The position numbers and the translations under genes are program-made. Of a stretch of 64,000 nucleotides of DNA, positions 27,142-36,702 are shown one piece after another (within the stretch, counting starts at the first letter, position 1; every line of letters begins with the position of its first letter). Source of the stretch: Tubiluchus corallicola (lineage: Eukaryota > Priapulida > Priapulimorpha > Priapulimorphida > Tubiluchidae); contig JAQGDQ010002402.1 in the NCBI GenBank assembly GCA_030141605.1, positions 19,194 through 83,193 on the forward strand, given 5' to 3'. The notes under the pieces were generated by a model that was not told where the DNA came from, made no database searches, and saw only the letters and a list, made by a program, of their open reading frames with translations.

Positions 27142-29769
27142 TTATTTTGAGGGTAATAGCTGTTTCGCTTTGTTTTCTAGCTTTTTTTCTATTCTTTGGC
27201 GCATTTCTTTTATGATATCTTTTTGTGTTTTAAAGTCTCCAATATTGTAGTTTTCTAAATGAAAAGCAGCGTTTCTTGCTTTTATTAGTGGTTCTATGTT
27301 TATATTTTCAATAATGTATTTGTACTGCGAGTTGGCGTTTAGTTCGTTTATAAGTATGTTGAAGTTTATATATTCTGCTTCTTGGTCTGTATACTTTATT
27401 TTTTCTTTTTTAAACGTATCTTGTTTTAATTTCTTTTTCTCGTCAGACGAAAGTTGTTGACATATTTCTTTTTCAAAGTTCAGTATTTCTTGTATAAAGT
27501 CTTGGTGTATGGGATTAAATTCTCTCAGTTTGTTTTTTATTTCATAAGCGCGGATTTGTTCTTGTTTTTTTTCAAAAGAAGTTTTGAGCAGATTTTCTAT
27601 ATTTTTCAATTCTAGAATGTATGCCAAACGGTCGTAGTTTTGGTGCGAAAACACAATAGTTCTTCCACCTAAATGAAAGTTTAACTCTTTAAAAAAAGAG
27701 GTAAAGGGTATTTTTTTCTTGGAGGTTTGTTTTACTTCCATTTTTTCGTCATAATATTTTTGGGCAAAGAGCAGCATTAGTTCAGTTTCTATACGCAGCC
27801 TGTATAGGCTAATGGGGTATTGCTCTTTGTTGTTGTTTTTCTTTTTAAATTTTTGTTTGTCTTCTTCTGTAAAGTAAGGTAGGTTGTACTCTATGAGAGG
27901 TTGTACGTCTTTATAGTCTATTTTTTGGGTTTTGGTAAGATTTTCTTGGGGTATGGTTATGCTTTGGTATAGATGTTTGAGTAGGTATGGTAAGTTTTCG
28001 CAAAAGTGTTCTCCTATAGGAACTTTCATTTTTAGAGCTATTTTTTTTATAGTTTTCGTATCGCTTTCTGCAAGTTTTTTTTGAAATTTTTCCAGTTCGT
28101 TTATGTATTGGGCTATCAGTTTATTGAGTAATCGATTTCTTTCGGGGAGTTCCTCTAATTTTAATTTTTCAAGGTTTGGCACAAGTTTTTTCTTCTTGTT
28201 TTTTAAATAGCTCCAAAAATTGGAGGGTTTATGGTTGTAGCCTAGTAAGTGCTGTTTTAGTTCTTCGTATTGATTGTGTAGTGTTTTGTTTTCTTTGTCG
28301 TATGTTCTGTTAAGTTTTCCTTGATAGTTGTCTCCTGCTTCCAAAAAATAGTTGAGCAGGTACATTATTTTGTTTATAATTTCTTCTAGTTTTATTTTTG
28401 AGTTTCTATAATTTGAGTTGGTTTTGTGTTCTTTGACTTTTTGATTTTTATAGTTTAATCTGGCTTTTAATTTTCTGTATTCTATTAATTGTTCTCTTAC
28501 CGTTTTTTTTACGTTATCTTTCAGTTCTTCTATCCATTCTTGCTCATTGGGTTGGTAGTTGTTTTTTTTGTAGAATATGTGTTTTTTCAGGGCTAAGGGT
28601 AGTGTGTTGGCTATGTCTTTTTCAAATATTATGTTTTTTACAACAAGTTTGTTTTCTGATGCTGCTGTGCTATCTATTTTTTCTCCTTGTAGGGTGGTAG
28701 CTTCTTTTACATTAAAAAAGTATTCGTCCCAATCTTTGTTGTCTATAGCTAATAGTAATTTTTGATAATTTTTTATATATTTTATTATATGTTTGGTGGT
28801 AAATTTTTCTTTAAAAAAGTCATATAGCATCAAGTAATGCAGATATTTGCTAATACGTATTCTGGGGGTTGCTTTTAGGTTGTTGCTAAGAAACAGGTCT
28901 TCTTTTTGATACTCTAAAAGTAAGTGGTTGTTATGGAGTTTTACTATGGGTTCTAAGGTTTCTTTTTTCAATTGCACTTTTAAGGTTTGGGGACTCTGAT
29001 AGGTGTATGGTAGGGTTTTTTCCCATTGTGGTGTGTTTTTTTCTGGCTTTTGGTAGTTTTTGTTTTTGGAATATATAAAGAAGTCTTGCAGCTGGTCGTT
29101 TTCTATAAGTTGATGTGAGGTAAGATGAAAAAACCAGTTTTGTCTTTCGGGGAGTTTGTCTTCTTCATTTTCCTTCAATTCGTTTTGATAGTAGGTTGTG
29201 TAGTTGTTAAAAACTTCGGAGGGTATTCTGTTTAGATATGTTAGGGTTCGGTAAAATATATTGTGTGTAAAAAGATTCGGATTTTCTTCGCGTAGACATA
29301 AGGCTGTTAAAACGTTGCGTTTGTATCTGAAAAATTCTGTTTGAGTACCTTTGGTTCCTGTGGCAGTGGATAGTAGTAGGTGAGCAACGGCTTTTGAAAG
29401 AAAAGGCGATACAAGAAGTTTTAGCCCATCAGGTGTTAAAGGGATTTCTTCTGTTTCTTCATTTTTCAAGTTTTTTTCATTAGGAAAGAGTCTAAATTTT
29501 ATGCGTTTTCTTTGGGGTAGAACAATACCTTTTTGGGCTTTGGATAGAAGGGTGTTGAGTGTTTTTTTAAAATCTTCTTCTATTGTAATTTGGAAGTTGC
29601 TTTCTCCGTGAGAAAAGTAGTTTCTAAGATATTTAATTTTTGAGGTTACAAGTTCTATTTCTGTTTTGCTGAATAGGTCGGGTCTTAGTTTTTCTTTTTG
29701 TTCTAGTTTTTTGATATATTCGTAAGCTAGGTTATAGGCTGCAGCGTATTGGTTTTTCAGAAAAGGCAT
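27142..29769 (-). CDS. cas13b: Cas13b-like RNA-guided RNA nuclease, compact
   Basis: 875 aa. Two HEPN ribonuclease motifs RxxxxH sit at opposite ends, RNYFSH (R49-H54) and RNAAFH (about R832-H837), the domain layout that distinguishes Cas13b from Cas13a, c and d. The body is Lys/Glu-rich with no membrane segments. Characterised Cas13b proteins are usually about 1,100-1,200 aa; the small Cas13b-t/Cas13X forms are about 775-805. The first motif is about 65 residues closer to the N-terminus than in well-studied Cas13b, yet an in-frame stop 8 codons upstream of the ATG excludes a longer protein. Expected role: crRNA-guided cutting of target RNA plus collateral RNA cleavage. No Csx27/Csx28 or adaptation genes nearby. 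Confidence 0.9.
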   Translation of the reverse strand: MPFLKNQYAAAYNLAYEYIKKLEQKEKLRPDLFSKTEIELVTSKIKYLRNYFSHGESNFQITIEEDFKKTLNTLLSKAQKGIVLPQRKRIKFRLFPNEKNLKNEETEEIPLTPDGLKLLVSPFLSKAVAHLLLSTATGTKGTQTEFFRYKRNVLTALCLREENPNLFTHNIFYRTLTYLNRIPSEVFNNYTTYYQNELKENEEDKLPERQNWFFHLTSHQLIENDQLQDFFIYSKNKNYQKPEKNTPQWEKTLPYTYQSPQTLKVQLKKETLEPIVKLHNNHLLLEYQKEDLFLSNNLKATPRIRISKYLHYLMLYDFFKEKFTTKHIIKYIKNYQKLLLAIDNKDWDEYFFNVKEATTLQGEKIDSTAASENKLVVKNIIFEKDIANTLPLALKKHIFYKKNNYQPNEQEWIEELKDNVKKTVREQLIEYRKLKARLNYKNQKVKEHKTNSNYRNSKIKLEEIINKIMYLLNYFLEAGDNYQGKLNRTYDKENKTLHNQYEELKQHLLGYNHKPSNFWSYLKNKKKKLVPNLEKLKLEELPERNRLLNKLIAQYINELEKFQKKLAESDTKTIKKIALKMKVPIGEHFCENLPYLLKHLYQSITIPQENLTKTQKIDYKDVQPLIEYNLPYFTEEDKQKFKKKNNNKEQYPISLYRLRIETELMLLFAQKYYDEKMEVKQTSKKKIPFTSFFKELNFHLGGRTIVFSHQNYDRLAYILELKNIENLLKTSFEKKQEQIRAYEIKNKLREFNPIHQDFIQEILNFEKEICQQLSSDEKKKLKQDTFKKEKIKYTDQEAEYINFNILINELNANSQYKYIIENINIEPLIKARNAAFHLENYNIGDFKTQKDIIKEMRQRIEKKLENKAKQLLPSK

Positions 29770-29815
29770 AGTTCTATTTTCTTTAAATGGTTAATGGTTT
29801 ATTAAAAAGATAGTA

Positions 29816-29823
29816 CAAATATA
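29816..29823 (-). promoter_or_regulatory. TAnnTTTG -7 element for cas13b
   Basis: Minus-strand TATATTTG about 47 nt upstream of the cas13b ATG. Confidence 0.5.
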
Positions 29824-29897
29824 GTTCTTTTTCTTAAAACAATATTGTAACCAAAAAAAGGATGTAAAAACTGTATAATTCGCCTTGTGAGTTACAA

Positions 29898-30002
29898 TTA
29901 GGTCATTTGTATGCTTTAAATTAGCATATAAGGTGATTTTTGTTACATATCTGCTTTAAAAATTAGCGTAGTTTTATAACTTGCTTTACAAAAAACTCTT
30001 AG
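29898..30002 (+). repeat. repeat family G, copy 1
   Basis: About 105 nt starting ttaggtcatttgtatgcttt and ending ttgctttacaaaaaactcttag; matches 30239-30364 directly. It abuts the start of repeat F right copy. Confidence 0.75.
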
Positions 30003-30103
30003 TATAACCCGCAAAACGAAATATAAGTATCTTTTCTACATTCTTTTTGTGTTTCTTATGTCGTTTTCAAGGGATTTAAAACTTTCTTTTTGTCTTAAAT
30101 GTA
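30001..30103 (+). repeat. repeat family F, right copy
   Basis: Same orientation and about 85% identity (by eye) to 26386-26488; shared core ctttttgtgtttcttatgtcg. Together the two copies bracket the array and cas13b. Confidence 0.75.
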
Positions 30104-30238
30104 AGTCCAACTGACACCCCAACTATTTTTCGTTGTTTTTTTGCACAAAAAAAAGGAGGCTTTTAGCCCCCCTGTAGATTGTTATTTGTCTGTATTTTGT
30201 GTGTTTATATTGCTTTTATGGCTCGCTTTCAGTGTTTA
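30104..30238. other. spacer between repeats, with a short hairpin
   Basis: No ORF. Around 30153-30175 an aaaaaaaaggaggc...gcccccctg segment can form a short imperfect stem next to an A run; it may be a weak terminator for the minus-strand leu operon. Otherwise nothing recognised. Confidence 0.3.
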
Positions 30239-30364
30239 TTAGGCTATTTGTATACTTTAAATTAGCATATAAGGCGGTTTTGTTACATATCTGCTTTAAA
30301 AATTAGCGTTAAATTAGCGTAAATTAGCATAAACTTACTAACTTGCTTTACAAAGTGCTCTTAG
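30239..30364 (+). repeat. repeat family G, copy 2
   Basis: About 126 nt, a direct copy of 29898-30002 with a small internal expansion (ttagcgttaaattagcgtaa). It lies immediately downstream of leuD. Confidence 0.75.
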
Positions 30365-30375
30365 GTAGATAAATT

Positions 30376-30984
30376 TTATCTTTGATAAAAATTTTTATCC
30401 GAAGCTTCATAAGACTTTATCTGATCTTGTTGGCTTAATAAGAAATCAACATCATCAAAACCATTTAACAAGCATTTCTTCTTGTAAAAGCTAATCTCAA
30501 ATTCCTCTGATTCTCTAGTTCCCACTATAGTAATGGTTTGTTTTTCCAGATCTACACTGAGTTTGGCTTTATTGTTATCTTTCACCTCTGCAAAAATCTT
30601 TTGAAGAAATTCTTCTGATACCTGCACGGGCAACAAACCATTATTCAACGAGTTGTTCTTAAATATGTCGGCAAAGAAACTAGACACTACTACTTTAAAA
30701 CCATAATCGTAAATAGCCCACACAGCATGTTCTCTACTCGAACCACAGCCAAAATTTTTGCCTGCTACTAGTATGTTTCCACTATATTTTGTGTCGTTAA
30801 GTATAAAATCCTCCTTAGGAGTATCGTCATCATTAAACCTCCAATCTCTAAAAAGTGTTTCACCAAACCCTTCTCTTGATGTTTTTTTCAAAAAACGAGC
30901 AGGTATTATTTGGTCTGTATCTATATTTTCAAGCATTATAGGAACAACAGTAGATGTTGTTTCTGTAAATTTTTCTATTGCCAT
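30376..30984 (-). CDS. leuD: 3-isopropylmalate dehydratase small subunit
   Basis: 202 aa. The swivel domain of isopropylmalate isomerase in leucine synthesis, working with LeuC. Diagnostic elements: the N-terminal [14 protein letters not shown] and the substrate loop [16 protein letters not shown]. It is the last gene of the minus-strand leuA-leuC-leuD operon (42-nt gap from leuC). leuB, which often accompanies these genes, is absent; repeat families G and F and the CRISPR locus lie where the operon might continue. Confidence 0.95.
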   Translation of the reverse strand: MAIEKFTETTSTVVPIMLENIDTDQIIPARFLKKTSREGFGETLFRDWRFNDDDTPKEDFILNDTKYSGNILVAGKNFGCGSSREHAVWAIYDYGFKVVVSSFFADIFKNNSLNNGLLPVQVSEEFLQKIFAEVKDNNKAKLSVDLEKQTITIVGTRESEEFEISFYKKKCLLNGFDDVDFLLSQQDQIKSYEASDKNFYQR

Positions 30985-31026
30985 ATTTTACTGAGTTATT
31001 GAGTTATCAATTTTTCAACTATAAAC

Positions 31027-32427
31027 TTATAGGAATTCTCGCGGGTCAACTACTTCTCCTGCAATAGCTGCAGCAGCTGCTGTAAGAGGGCTAGCAAGCA
31101 TTGTACGAGAACCTGGACCTTGCCTTCCTTCAAAATTTCTATTAGAAGTAGAAACTGCATATTTCCCTTCTGGCACTTTATCCTCGTTCATCGCAAGGCA
31201 AGCAGAACAACCAGGTTGTCTTATTTCAAAGCCTGCATCTTCTAATATTTCAGATACTCCTTCTTCTTTTATTTGTTGCTCTACAAGTTTTGAACCCGGC
31301 ACTAACCAAGCTACAATATTTTTATGTTTCTTTTTACCTTTCACAAAATTGGCAAACTCTTTAAAATCTTCTATACGACCATTAGTACAACTACCCAAAA
31401 ATACATAATCTACCTTTTTGCCTAATAGTTTTTGTCCAGCCTCAAAGTCAAAATAAGCCAACGACTTCTTGAAAGAATCTAGCTCTTCGGGCTTTATAGT
31501 ATCCAAAGCAGGGATAGATTGAGTAATGCCTATTCCCATACCCGGGCTTGAACCATAGGTTATCATAGGTTCTACGTCTCCAGCTTTAATATTTAACTCT
31601 CTATCGAACCTTGCATCATCATCTGTTTTCAAGGTCTTCCAGTATTTCAAATGCTCTTCAAAATCCTCTCCCTTAGGTGCTCTTTCTCTGCCTTTAATAT
31701 ATTCAAAAGTCTTTTCATCAGGAGCTATCAGGCCACCCCTTGCTCCCATTTCTATACTCATATTACAAACTGTCATTCGCTCTTCCATCGACAAATTGCT
31801 AATGGTTGAACCTGCAAACTCTACAAAATAACCTGTTCCTCCTCCTGCCCCAAGTTGTGCTATGATATATAGTATAATATCTTTAGCCGTTACACCTTTT
31901 GCAAGTTCTCCATCTATGGAAATTCGCATTCTCTTAGGTTTCACTTGAAGGAGTGTTTGAGTAGCAAGCACCATTTCCACTTCTGAGGTACCTATTCCAA
32001 AAGCAATACATCCAAAAGCCCCGTGGGTAGAAGTATGACTATCGCCACATACTATGGTTTTTCCCGGTAAAGTAATGCCTAATTCAGGTCCTATTACATG
32101 TATTATTCCATTTTTAGGATGATTGTAGCCAAAAAATTCCACACCGTGATTAGCTGTATTTTCTCCTAATTTTTTTACTTGCAAACGAGATAATTCCTCC
32201 TTTATTGGTAGATGTTGGTCTTTCGTAGGGATGTTATGATCTACAGCAGCAAATGTTTGCTTAGGCTTTCTGACCTTTATACCTCGTTGGTCTAAACCTG
32301 CATAGGCCTGAGCACTAGTAACCTCGTGAGTAAAATGGGTATCTATGTAAAAGATAGTAGGGCCGCTAGGCACATTGGCAACAACATGGGCATTCCATAT
32401 CTTATCAAATAATGTTTTTCCACTCAT
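31027..32427 (-). CDS. leuC: 3-isopropylmalate dehydratase large subunit
   Basis: 466 aa, aconitase family. Carries the 4Fe-4S cluster of isopropylmalate isomerase. The cluster cysteines sit in LGSCTNGR and [10 protein letters not shown]. Other signatures: [17 protein letters not shown] and ETA-type [14 protein letters not shown] near the C-terminus. Normal length, 98 nt downstream of leuA. Confidence 0.96.
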   Translation of the reverse strand: MSGKTLFDKIWNAHVVANVPSGPTIFYIDTHFTHEVTSAQAYAGLDQRGIKVRKPKQTFAAVDHNIPTKDQHLPIKEELSRLQVKKLGENTANHGVEFFGYNHPKNGIIHVIGPELGITLPGKTIVCGDSHTSTHGAFGCIAFGIGTSEVEMVLATQTLLQVKPKRMRISIDGELAKGVTAKDIILYIIAQLGAGGGTGYFVEFAGSTISNLSMEERMTVCNMSIEMGARGGLIAPDEKTFEYIKGRERAPKGEDFEEHLKYWKTLKTDDDARFDRELNIKAGDVEPMITYGSSPGMGIGITQSIPALDTIKPEELDSFKKSLAYFDFEAGQKLLGKKVDYVFLGSCTNGRIEDFKEFANFVKGKKKHKNIVAWLVPGSKLVEQQIKEEGVSEILEDAGFEIRQPGCSACLAMNEDKVPEGKYAVSTSNRNFEGRQGPGSRTMLASPLTAAAAAIAGEVVDPREFL

Positions 32428-32525
32428 AACTAATTTATTATTATATAGTATTTTGGTAGTATAGTAAAAGCTGTATTATTCCTTTAATAAAAGTACAAAT
32501 ATAAGTTTTTAGATGTAATTATTGT

Positions 32526-34040
32526 TTAAAGTATCTTTGAAATGGCATCTAAAAACGCTTTTACTGATGCTGTAATAATATTGGTATCTGATGCAAAACC
32601 GTGATATACATTACCTTTACTTTCTATTTTGACGTGTATTTTTCCTTCGCCATCGCTACCACCTGATATGGCTTGTATAAGTAGTTCTTCAAGCCTTACT
32701 TTATTTGGTATTACCTTTTTAATAGCAGTAAAAGCAGCGTCCAAAGGGCCATTCCCTTTTGCTGAGGCTATCTTTTTTTCCCCATAATAATCTATTTCTA
32801 CATCTGCTTGCGAGTGGTCTGTTAAATAACTTTCCACATTCAATTGACTTAACTCTATACTTCTTTTGCCTCTTTTTATTTCTTTTCCTGTGGTAACATA
32901 GCTCATTAGCTCTACAAGATGCTCTTCACTTATATTTTTGTTTTTATCTGCTATTTGCAAGAACTTTTCATATATTTTTTCAAGTTCTGTTTTTTTCACA
33001 TCATAACCTATCCTTTTAAGGTGATGATTGAGCGCAGCCTTGCCACTTCGTGCAGTCAATATTATTTCAGAATTTTGTGCTCCTACCTCTTTGGGGTTCA
33101 TAATTTCATAAGTCTCTCTATTTTTAAGAACTCCATCCTGATGTATACCTGACGAATGAGCAAAAGCATTACGCCCTACAATAGCTTTGTTGGGTTGTAT
33201 AGGCATATTCATCAGTACAGATACGAGATGACTTGTTTTAGTAATAAGTTTAGAGTTTATATTACTTTCTACTGGCATATCTTTATGGCTTTTTATGATC
33301 ATAGCCACTTCTTCCAACGATGTATTACCAGCTCTTTCACCTATTCCGTTGATAGTTACTTCTACCTGCCTTGCACCATTCACTACTCCTGATATAGTGT
33401 TGGCTGTTGCCATACCAAGGTCGTTATGACAATGGGTAGAAAGAATAGCCTTATCTATATTAGACACATTGTCTGCAAGGTATTTTATTTTTCGTCCATA
33501 ATCTTCTGGCAAACAATAGCCTGTAGTATCAGGAACATTGATAACAGTGGCACCAGCTTTTATTACTGCTTCTACTACTTGGGCAAGATATTCATTCTCT
33601 GTCCGTCCTGCATCTTCAGCATAAAACTCTACATCTTCTACATATTTTTTAGCGTATTTAACAGCTTCTACTGCTCTTTCTATTATTTCTTCAGAATTGG
33701 AGTTAAATTTACCTTTGATATGATAAGGTGATGTGCCTATACCTGTATGTATTCTTCCTTTTTTAGCGTATTGCAATGCTTCAGCTGCTATTTCTATATC
33801 TTTTCTCACAGCACGAGTTAATGCACAAACAGTAGGTTTTTTTACTGCTTTAGATATAGCAACTACTGACTGAAAATCTCCGGGGCTAGAAATAGGAAAG
33901 CCCGCCTCTATTACATCTACACCAAGAGCTTCAAGCTGTTGGGCTACTTTTATTTTTTCTTCTTTATTAAGCTGACAACCGGGTACTTGTTCTCCATCTC
34001 TAAGGGTAGTGTCAAAAAAATATACTCTGTCCTTTTCCAT
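32526..34040 (-). CDS. leuA: 2-isopropylmalate synthase
   Basis: 504 aa. First committed step of leucine synthesis, condensing acetyl-CoA with 2-oxoisovalerate. The DRE-TIM barrel shows [14 protein letters not shown] at the N-terminus and the metal-binding [11 protein letters not shown]. The C-terminal LeuA dimer domain, which normally gives leucine feedback inhibition, is present ([16 protein letters not shown]). No leader peptide rich in Leu codons was found, so attenuation is not evident. Confidence 0.95.
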   Translation of the reverse strand: MEKDRVYFFDTTLRDGEQVPGCQLNKEEKIKVAQQLEALGVDVIEAGFPISSPGDFQSVVAISKAVKKPTVCALTRAVRKDIEIAAEALQYAKKGRIHTGIGTSPYHIKGKFNSNSEEIIERAVEAVKYAKKYVEDVEFYAEDAGRTENEYLAQVVEAVIKAGATVINVPDTTGYCLPEDYGRKIKYLADNVSNIDKAILSTHCHNDLGMATANTISGVVNGARQVEVTINGIGERAGNTSLEEVAMIIKSHKDMPVESNINSKLITKTSHLVSVLMNMPIQPNKAIVGRNAFAHSSGIHQDGVLKNRETYEIMNPKEVGAQNSEIILTARSGKAALNHHLKRIGYDVKKTELEKIYEKFLQIADKNKNISEEHLVELMSYVTTGKEIKRGKRSIELSQLNVESYLTDHSQADVEIDYYGEKKIASAKGNGPLDAAFTAIKKVIPNKVRLEELLIQAISGGSDGEGKIHVKIESKGNVYHGFASDTNIITASVKAFLDAISKIL

Positions 34041-34102
34041 AATAGATTGATACTCTTAATTTAATGTCCTTCTGCTCAAATAATAAGCAATGTATTTAAC
34101 AG

Positions 34103-34110
34103 CAAAGTTA
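34103..34110 (-). promoter_or_regulatory. TAnnTTTG -7 element for the leu operon
   Basis: Minus-strand TAACTTTG about 63 nt upstream of leuA. Confidence 0.5.
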
Positions 34111-34300
34111 AAAATTATTGTTCTAATATGAGTTATATATAACAGTAAAATTTTCTTTCTGATATCGTAGAGGTTGTAAATCTAAGTTTTAGGGGTATCA
34201 TTTTCTATCAGAAATAAGACATTGCTTATAGCTATTGTTGGTTTTCCTATATCTTAAACCAAATGAAATATTTTATAGGAATATTTCCCTTTTTTTTATC

Positions 34301-34308
34301 TATTTTTG
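34301..34308 (+). promoter_or_regulatory. TAnnTTTG -7 element for pheS
   Basis: TATTTTTG 25 nt before the pheS ATG, in the 293-nt divergent region shared with leuA. Confidence 0.5.
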
Positions 34309-34333
34309 TGATTGATAAATTTTAGAAGATAAT

Positions 34334-35353
34334 ATGTTAGAAAAGATAGGCACTTTATTAAAAGAATTAGAAGTTTTTAAAGCTAAGACAACCGAAGAAG
34401 TAGAACAATTTAGAATAAAACAACTGGGCAAAAAGGGAACAATTTCACAGTTGTTTGATGAATTTAAGGCTTTACCTTCAGAGAAAAAACGAGAGATAGG
34501 AAAGCCTTTGAATGAGCTAAAGAATAAGACTTTAAAAAAAATAAATGACTTAAAGGAAAAACTAAACAACAATATACAAAAAGTAAATAATGTTGATTTA
34601 ACAATGCCTGCGGCACCTTATTTGTTAGGTAGTAGACATCCTATTTCTATAATGCGAAACAAAATTTTGGATATCTTCATCCGTATGGGTTTTGTAATAT
34701 CAGAAGGTCCTGAAATAGATGATAACTGGCATGTATTTTCTGCTCTCAATTTTCCAGAGGAGCATCCTGCAAGGGATATGCAAGATACATTCTTTATAAA
34801 ACGCAATCCTGATATTATTCTTCGGACACATACTTCCTCTGTTCAAATTCACGAAATGGAAGAAACACAACCACCTATCAGAACAGTAACACCAGGTAGG
34901 GTTTTTAGGAATGAAGCTATTTCTGCAAGGGCTCATTGTATTTTTCATCAAGTGGAAGCTTTGTTCATTGACAAGGGGGTATCGTTTGCCGATTTACGAC
35001 AGACCTTAGATTTTTTTGCCAAAGAACTCTTTGGAAGTACCATTAAGACAAGGCTACGTCCTTCTTACTTTCCTTTTACTGAACCCTCGGCCGAGATGGA
35101 CATTTCTTGCTCCCTTTGCGGAGGGAAAGGCTGCAATGTGTGCAAATATACAGGATGGCTAGAAATTCTGGGATGTGGTATGGTAGATGTAAGCGTACTA
35201 GAAAATACAAATATTGATAGCAAAAAATATTCAGGATTTGCTCTGGGGATGGGTATTGAACGTATTGCTATGTTGAAATATGGGATTAAGGATTTGAGAC
35301 TGTTTTTTGAAAATGATATAAGATTTCTCAATCAATTCCAATCTTGTTTGTAG
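34334..35353 (+). CDS. pheS: phenylalanyl-tRNA synthetase alpha subunit
   Basis: 339 aa. Charges tRNA-Phe as an alpha2-beta2 enzyme; this subunit holds the class II catalytic core. N-terminal coiled coil (residues ~1-85), then motif 2 around PGRVFRNEAISARAHCIFHQ and motif 3 GFALGMGIERIAML. A cysteine-rich insertion (CSLCGGKGCNVCKYTGW), common in PheS of this phylum, is present. pheT is not adjacent. Confidence 0.96.
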   Translation: MLEKIGTLLKELEVFKAKTTEEVEQFRIKQLGKKGTISQLFDEFKALPSEKKREIGKPLNELKNKTLKKINDLKEKLNNNIQKVNNVDLTMPAAPYLLGSRHPISIMRNKILDIFIRMGFVISEGPEIDDNWHVFSALNFPEEHPARDMQDTFFIKRNPDIILRTHTSSVQIHEMEETQPPIRTVTPGRVFRNEAISARAHCIFHQVEALFIDKGVSFADLRQTLDFFAKELFGSTIKTRLRPSYFPFTEPSAEMDISCSLCGGKGCNVCKYTGWLEILGCGMVDVSVLENTNIDSKKYSGFALGMGIERIAMLKYGIKDLRLFFENDIRFLNQFQSCL

Positions 35354-35445
35354 AGCAACAATAGATTGGTAGAGGCAAAACAATGTCTTTTCCCTACAAC
35401 TAAGAACTAATATATAAAATATAATATCTTATAATACTTTTTACT

Positions 35446-35898
35446 ATGAAACTAAAATTTAACTGGGGAACGGGTGTCTTACTTTTTATAATAGTATACC
35501 TTATTGCAATGGGAACTTTTGTCTATAATAGTTTTCAACAAAAAGTCAATTTAGTACACCAAGACTACTATCCCGAAGGGATGAACTACCAGAAACATAT
35601 TGATAAACTGAGAAACACTAGGGAGGATAATGCTTATATTACTTTTAAACTTGCAAATAATTATTCGCACATTACTTTTCCTGCTTTGGTAAAAAATAAT
35701 GATGATGTGAGTGGAACAATTGTATTATATAGGCCTTCAGATGATAAGCTGGATTACAGTGTTCCCATTAACATAGAAAATAATGCAACTCAAAGCATAG
35801 ATATAAGGAGTTTGCAGAAGGGATTGTATGTACTGAAAATTGATTGGCAATATGGCAGTAAGAAATACTATTTTGAGAGAAAAATTAGTATAAAGTAA
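35446..35898 (+). CDS. FixH/CcoH family protein
   Basis: 150 aa with one N-terminal membrane helix (about residues 8-28) and a periplasmic domain starting QKVNLVHQDYYPEGMNYQ, the FixH signature. FixH/CcoH helps assemble cbb3 cytochrome oxidase. The SafE-like gene follows two bases later, as in many cco clusters, but the oxidase structural genes (ccoN/O/P) and ccoG are not in the window. It may be a split cluster. Confidence 0.8.
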   Translation: MKLKFNWGTGVLLFIIVYLIAMGTFVYNSFQQKVNLVHQDYYPEGMNYQKHIDKLRNTREDNAYITFKLANNYSHITFPALVKNNDDVSGTIVLYRPSDDKLDYSVPINIENNATQSIDIRSLQKGLYVLKIDWQYGSKKYYFERKISIK

Positions 35899-35900
35899 CT

Positions 35901-36611
35901 ATGAACTTAGGAGCTGCTATTATTTTAGGTTTATTGGGGAGTTTTCACTGTGTAGGTATGTGTGGAGCCATTGTACTGGCATTGCCTTCGGGAGTGTCTT
36001 CTTTTTTTCACAAACTTGTATATGGTTTTTTGTATAACATAGGTAGGGTAATTACTTATGGTTTTATGGGGCTGTTGTTTGGGGTATTTGGTGAAGGGAT
36101 CAACCTCGCCAACTTACAACAGGTGGCATCTGTTGTGATAGGGGCTATTATGATTGTTTCGGTGTTTTTACCTTCTGTTTTTACAGGTTTGAAAAAAATT
36201 GTAATCGCACCTCAATTTAATTATATCAATAAGTTGAAACAAAGTATGGGGCGTTTGTTGGCTCAGCAGTCATTATCTTCTATGTTATTCATTGGCATTT
36301 TAAATGGTTTCTTACCCTGTGGGTTAGTATACATTGCTATTGCCTCTGCTGTTGCAATAGGCGACTTGTGGAATGGTTTTTTATTTATGACCGCCTTTGG
36401 ACTTGCTACTGTGCCTATTCTCTTAGGTCTGTATCTTTCAAAAAGTATGATAAGTATACAACTAAAACGTATTGTCAATAAGATTATTCCTATATTTATT
36501 GTGATATTAGGTCTATTATTTATACTAAGAGGGTTAAACTTAGGTATCCCCTATCTTAGTCCTACCGACAGTGGATTGCAAGTAGGTAGCACACAAAGCA
36601 GTTGCCACTAA
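35901..36611 (+). CDS. SafE/DsbD-like membrane protein (TauE/SafE family)
   Basis: 236 aa with about six membrane helices. Paired cysteines in FHCVGMCGA (residues ~16-20) and NGFLPCGLVYIA (second half) are typical of the Cys-containing SafE-type proteins linked to cbb3 oxidase biogenesis and copper or thiol handling. The stop is preceded by a Cys-His tail (SSCH), a possible metal ligand. Translationally close to fixH. Sulfite export, suggested by the family name, is unlikely. Confidence 0.75.
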   Translation: MNLGAAIILGLLGSFHCVGMCGAIVLALPSGVSSFFHKLVYGFLYNIGRVITYGFMGLLFGVFGEGINLANLQQVASVVIGAIMIVSVFLPSVFTGLKKIVIAPQFNYINKLKQSMGRLLAQQSLSSMLFIGILNGFLPCGLVYIAIASAVAIGDLWNGFLFMTAFGLATVPILLGLYLSKSMISIQLKRIVNKIIPIFIVILGLLFILRGLNLGIPYLSPTDSGLQVGSTQSSCH

Positions 36612-36702
36612 ACATATGAAGGAATAGGTCAATTCTCACGAAAAACATATTTCTATTTCTTACTTCCTCAAAGTTTAAGTATAGGTAATAAAAATACTGC
36701 CC

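Noticed and set aside
35901-36611. SafE-like gene as a sulfite exporter
   Set aside because: The family name is broad; Cys motifs and the adjacent FixH gene point to oxidase assembly or copper handling.
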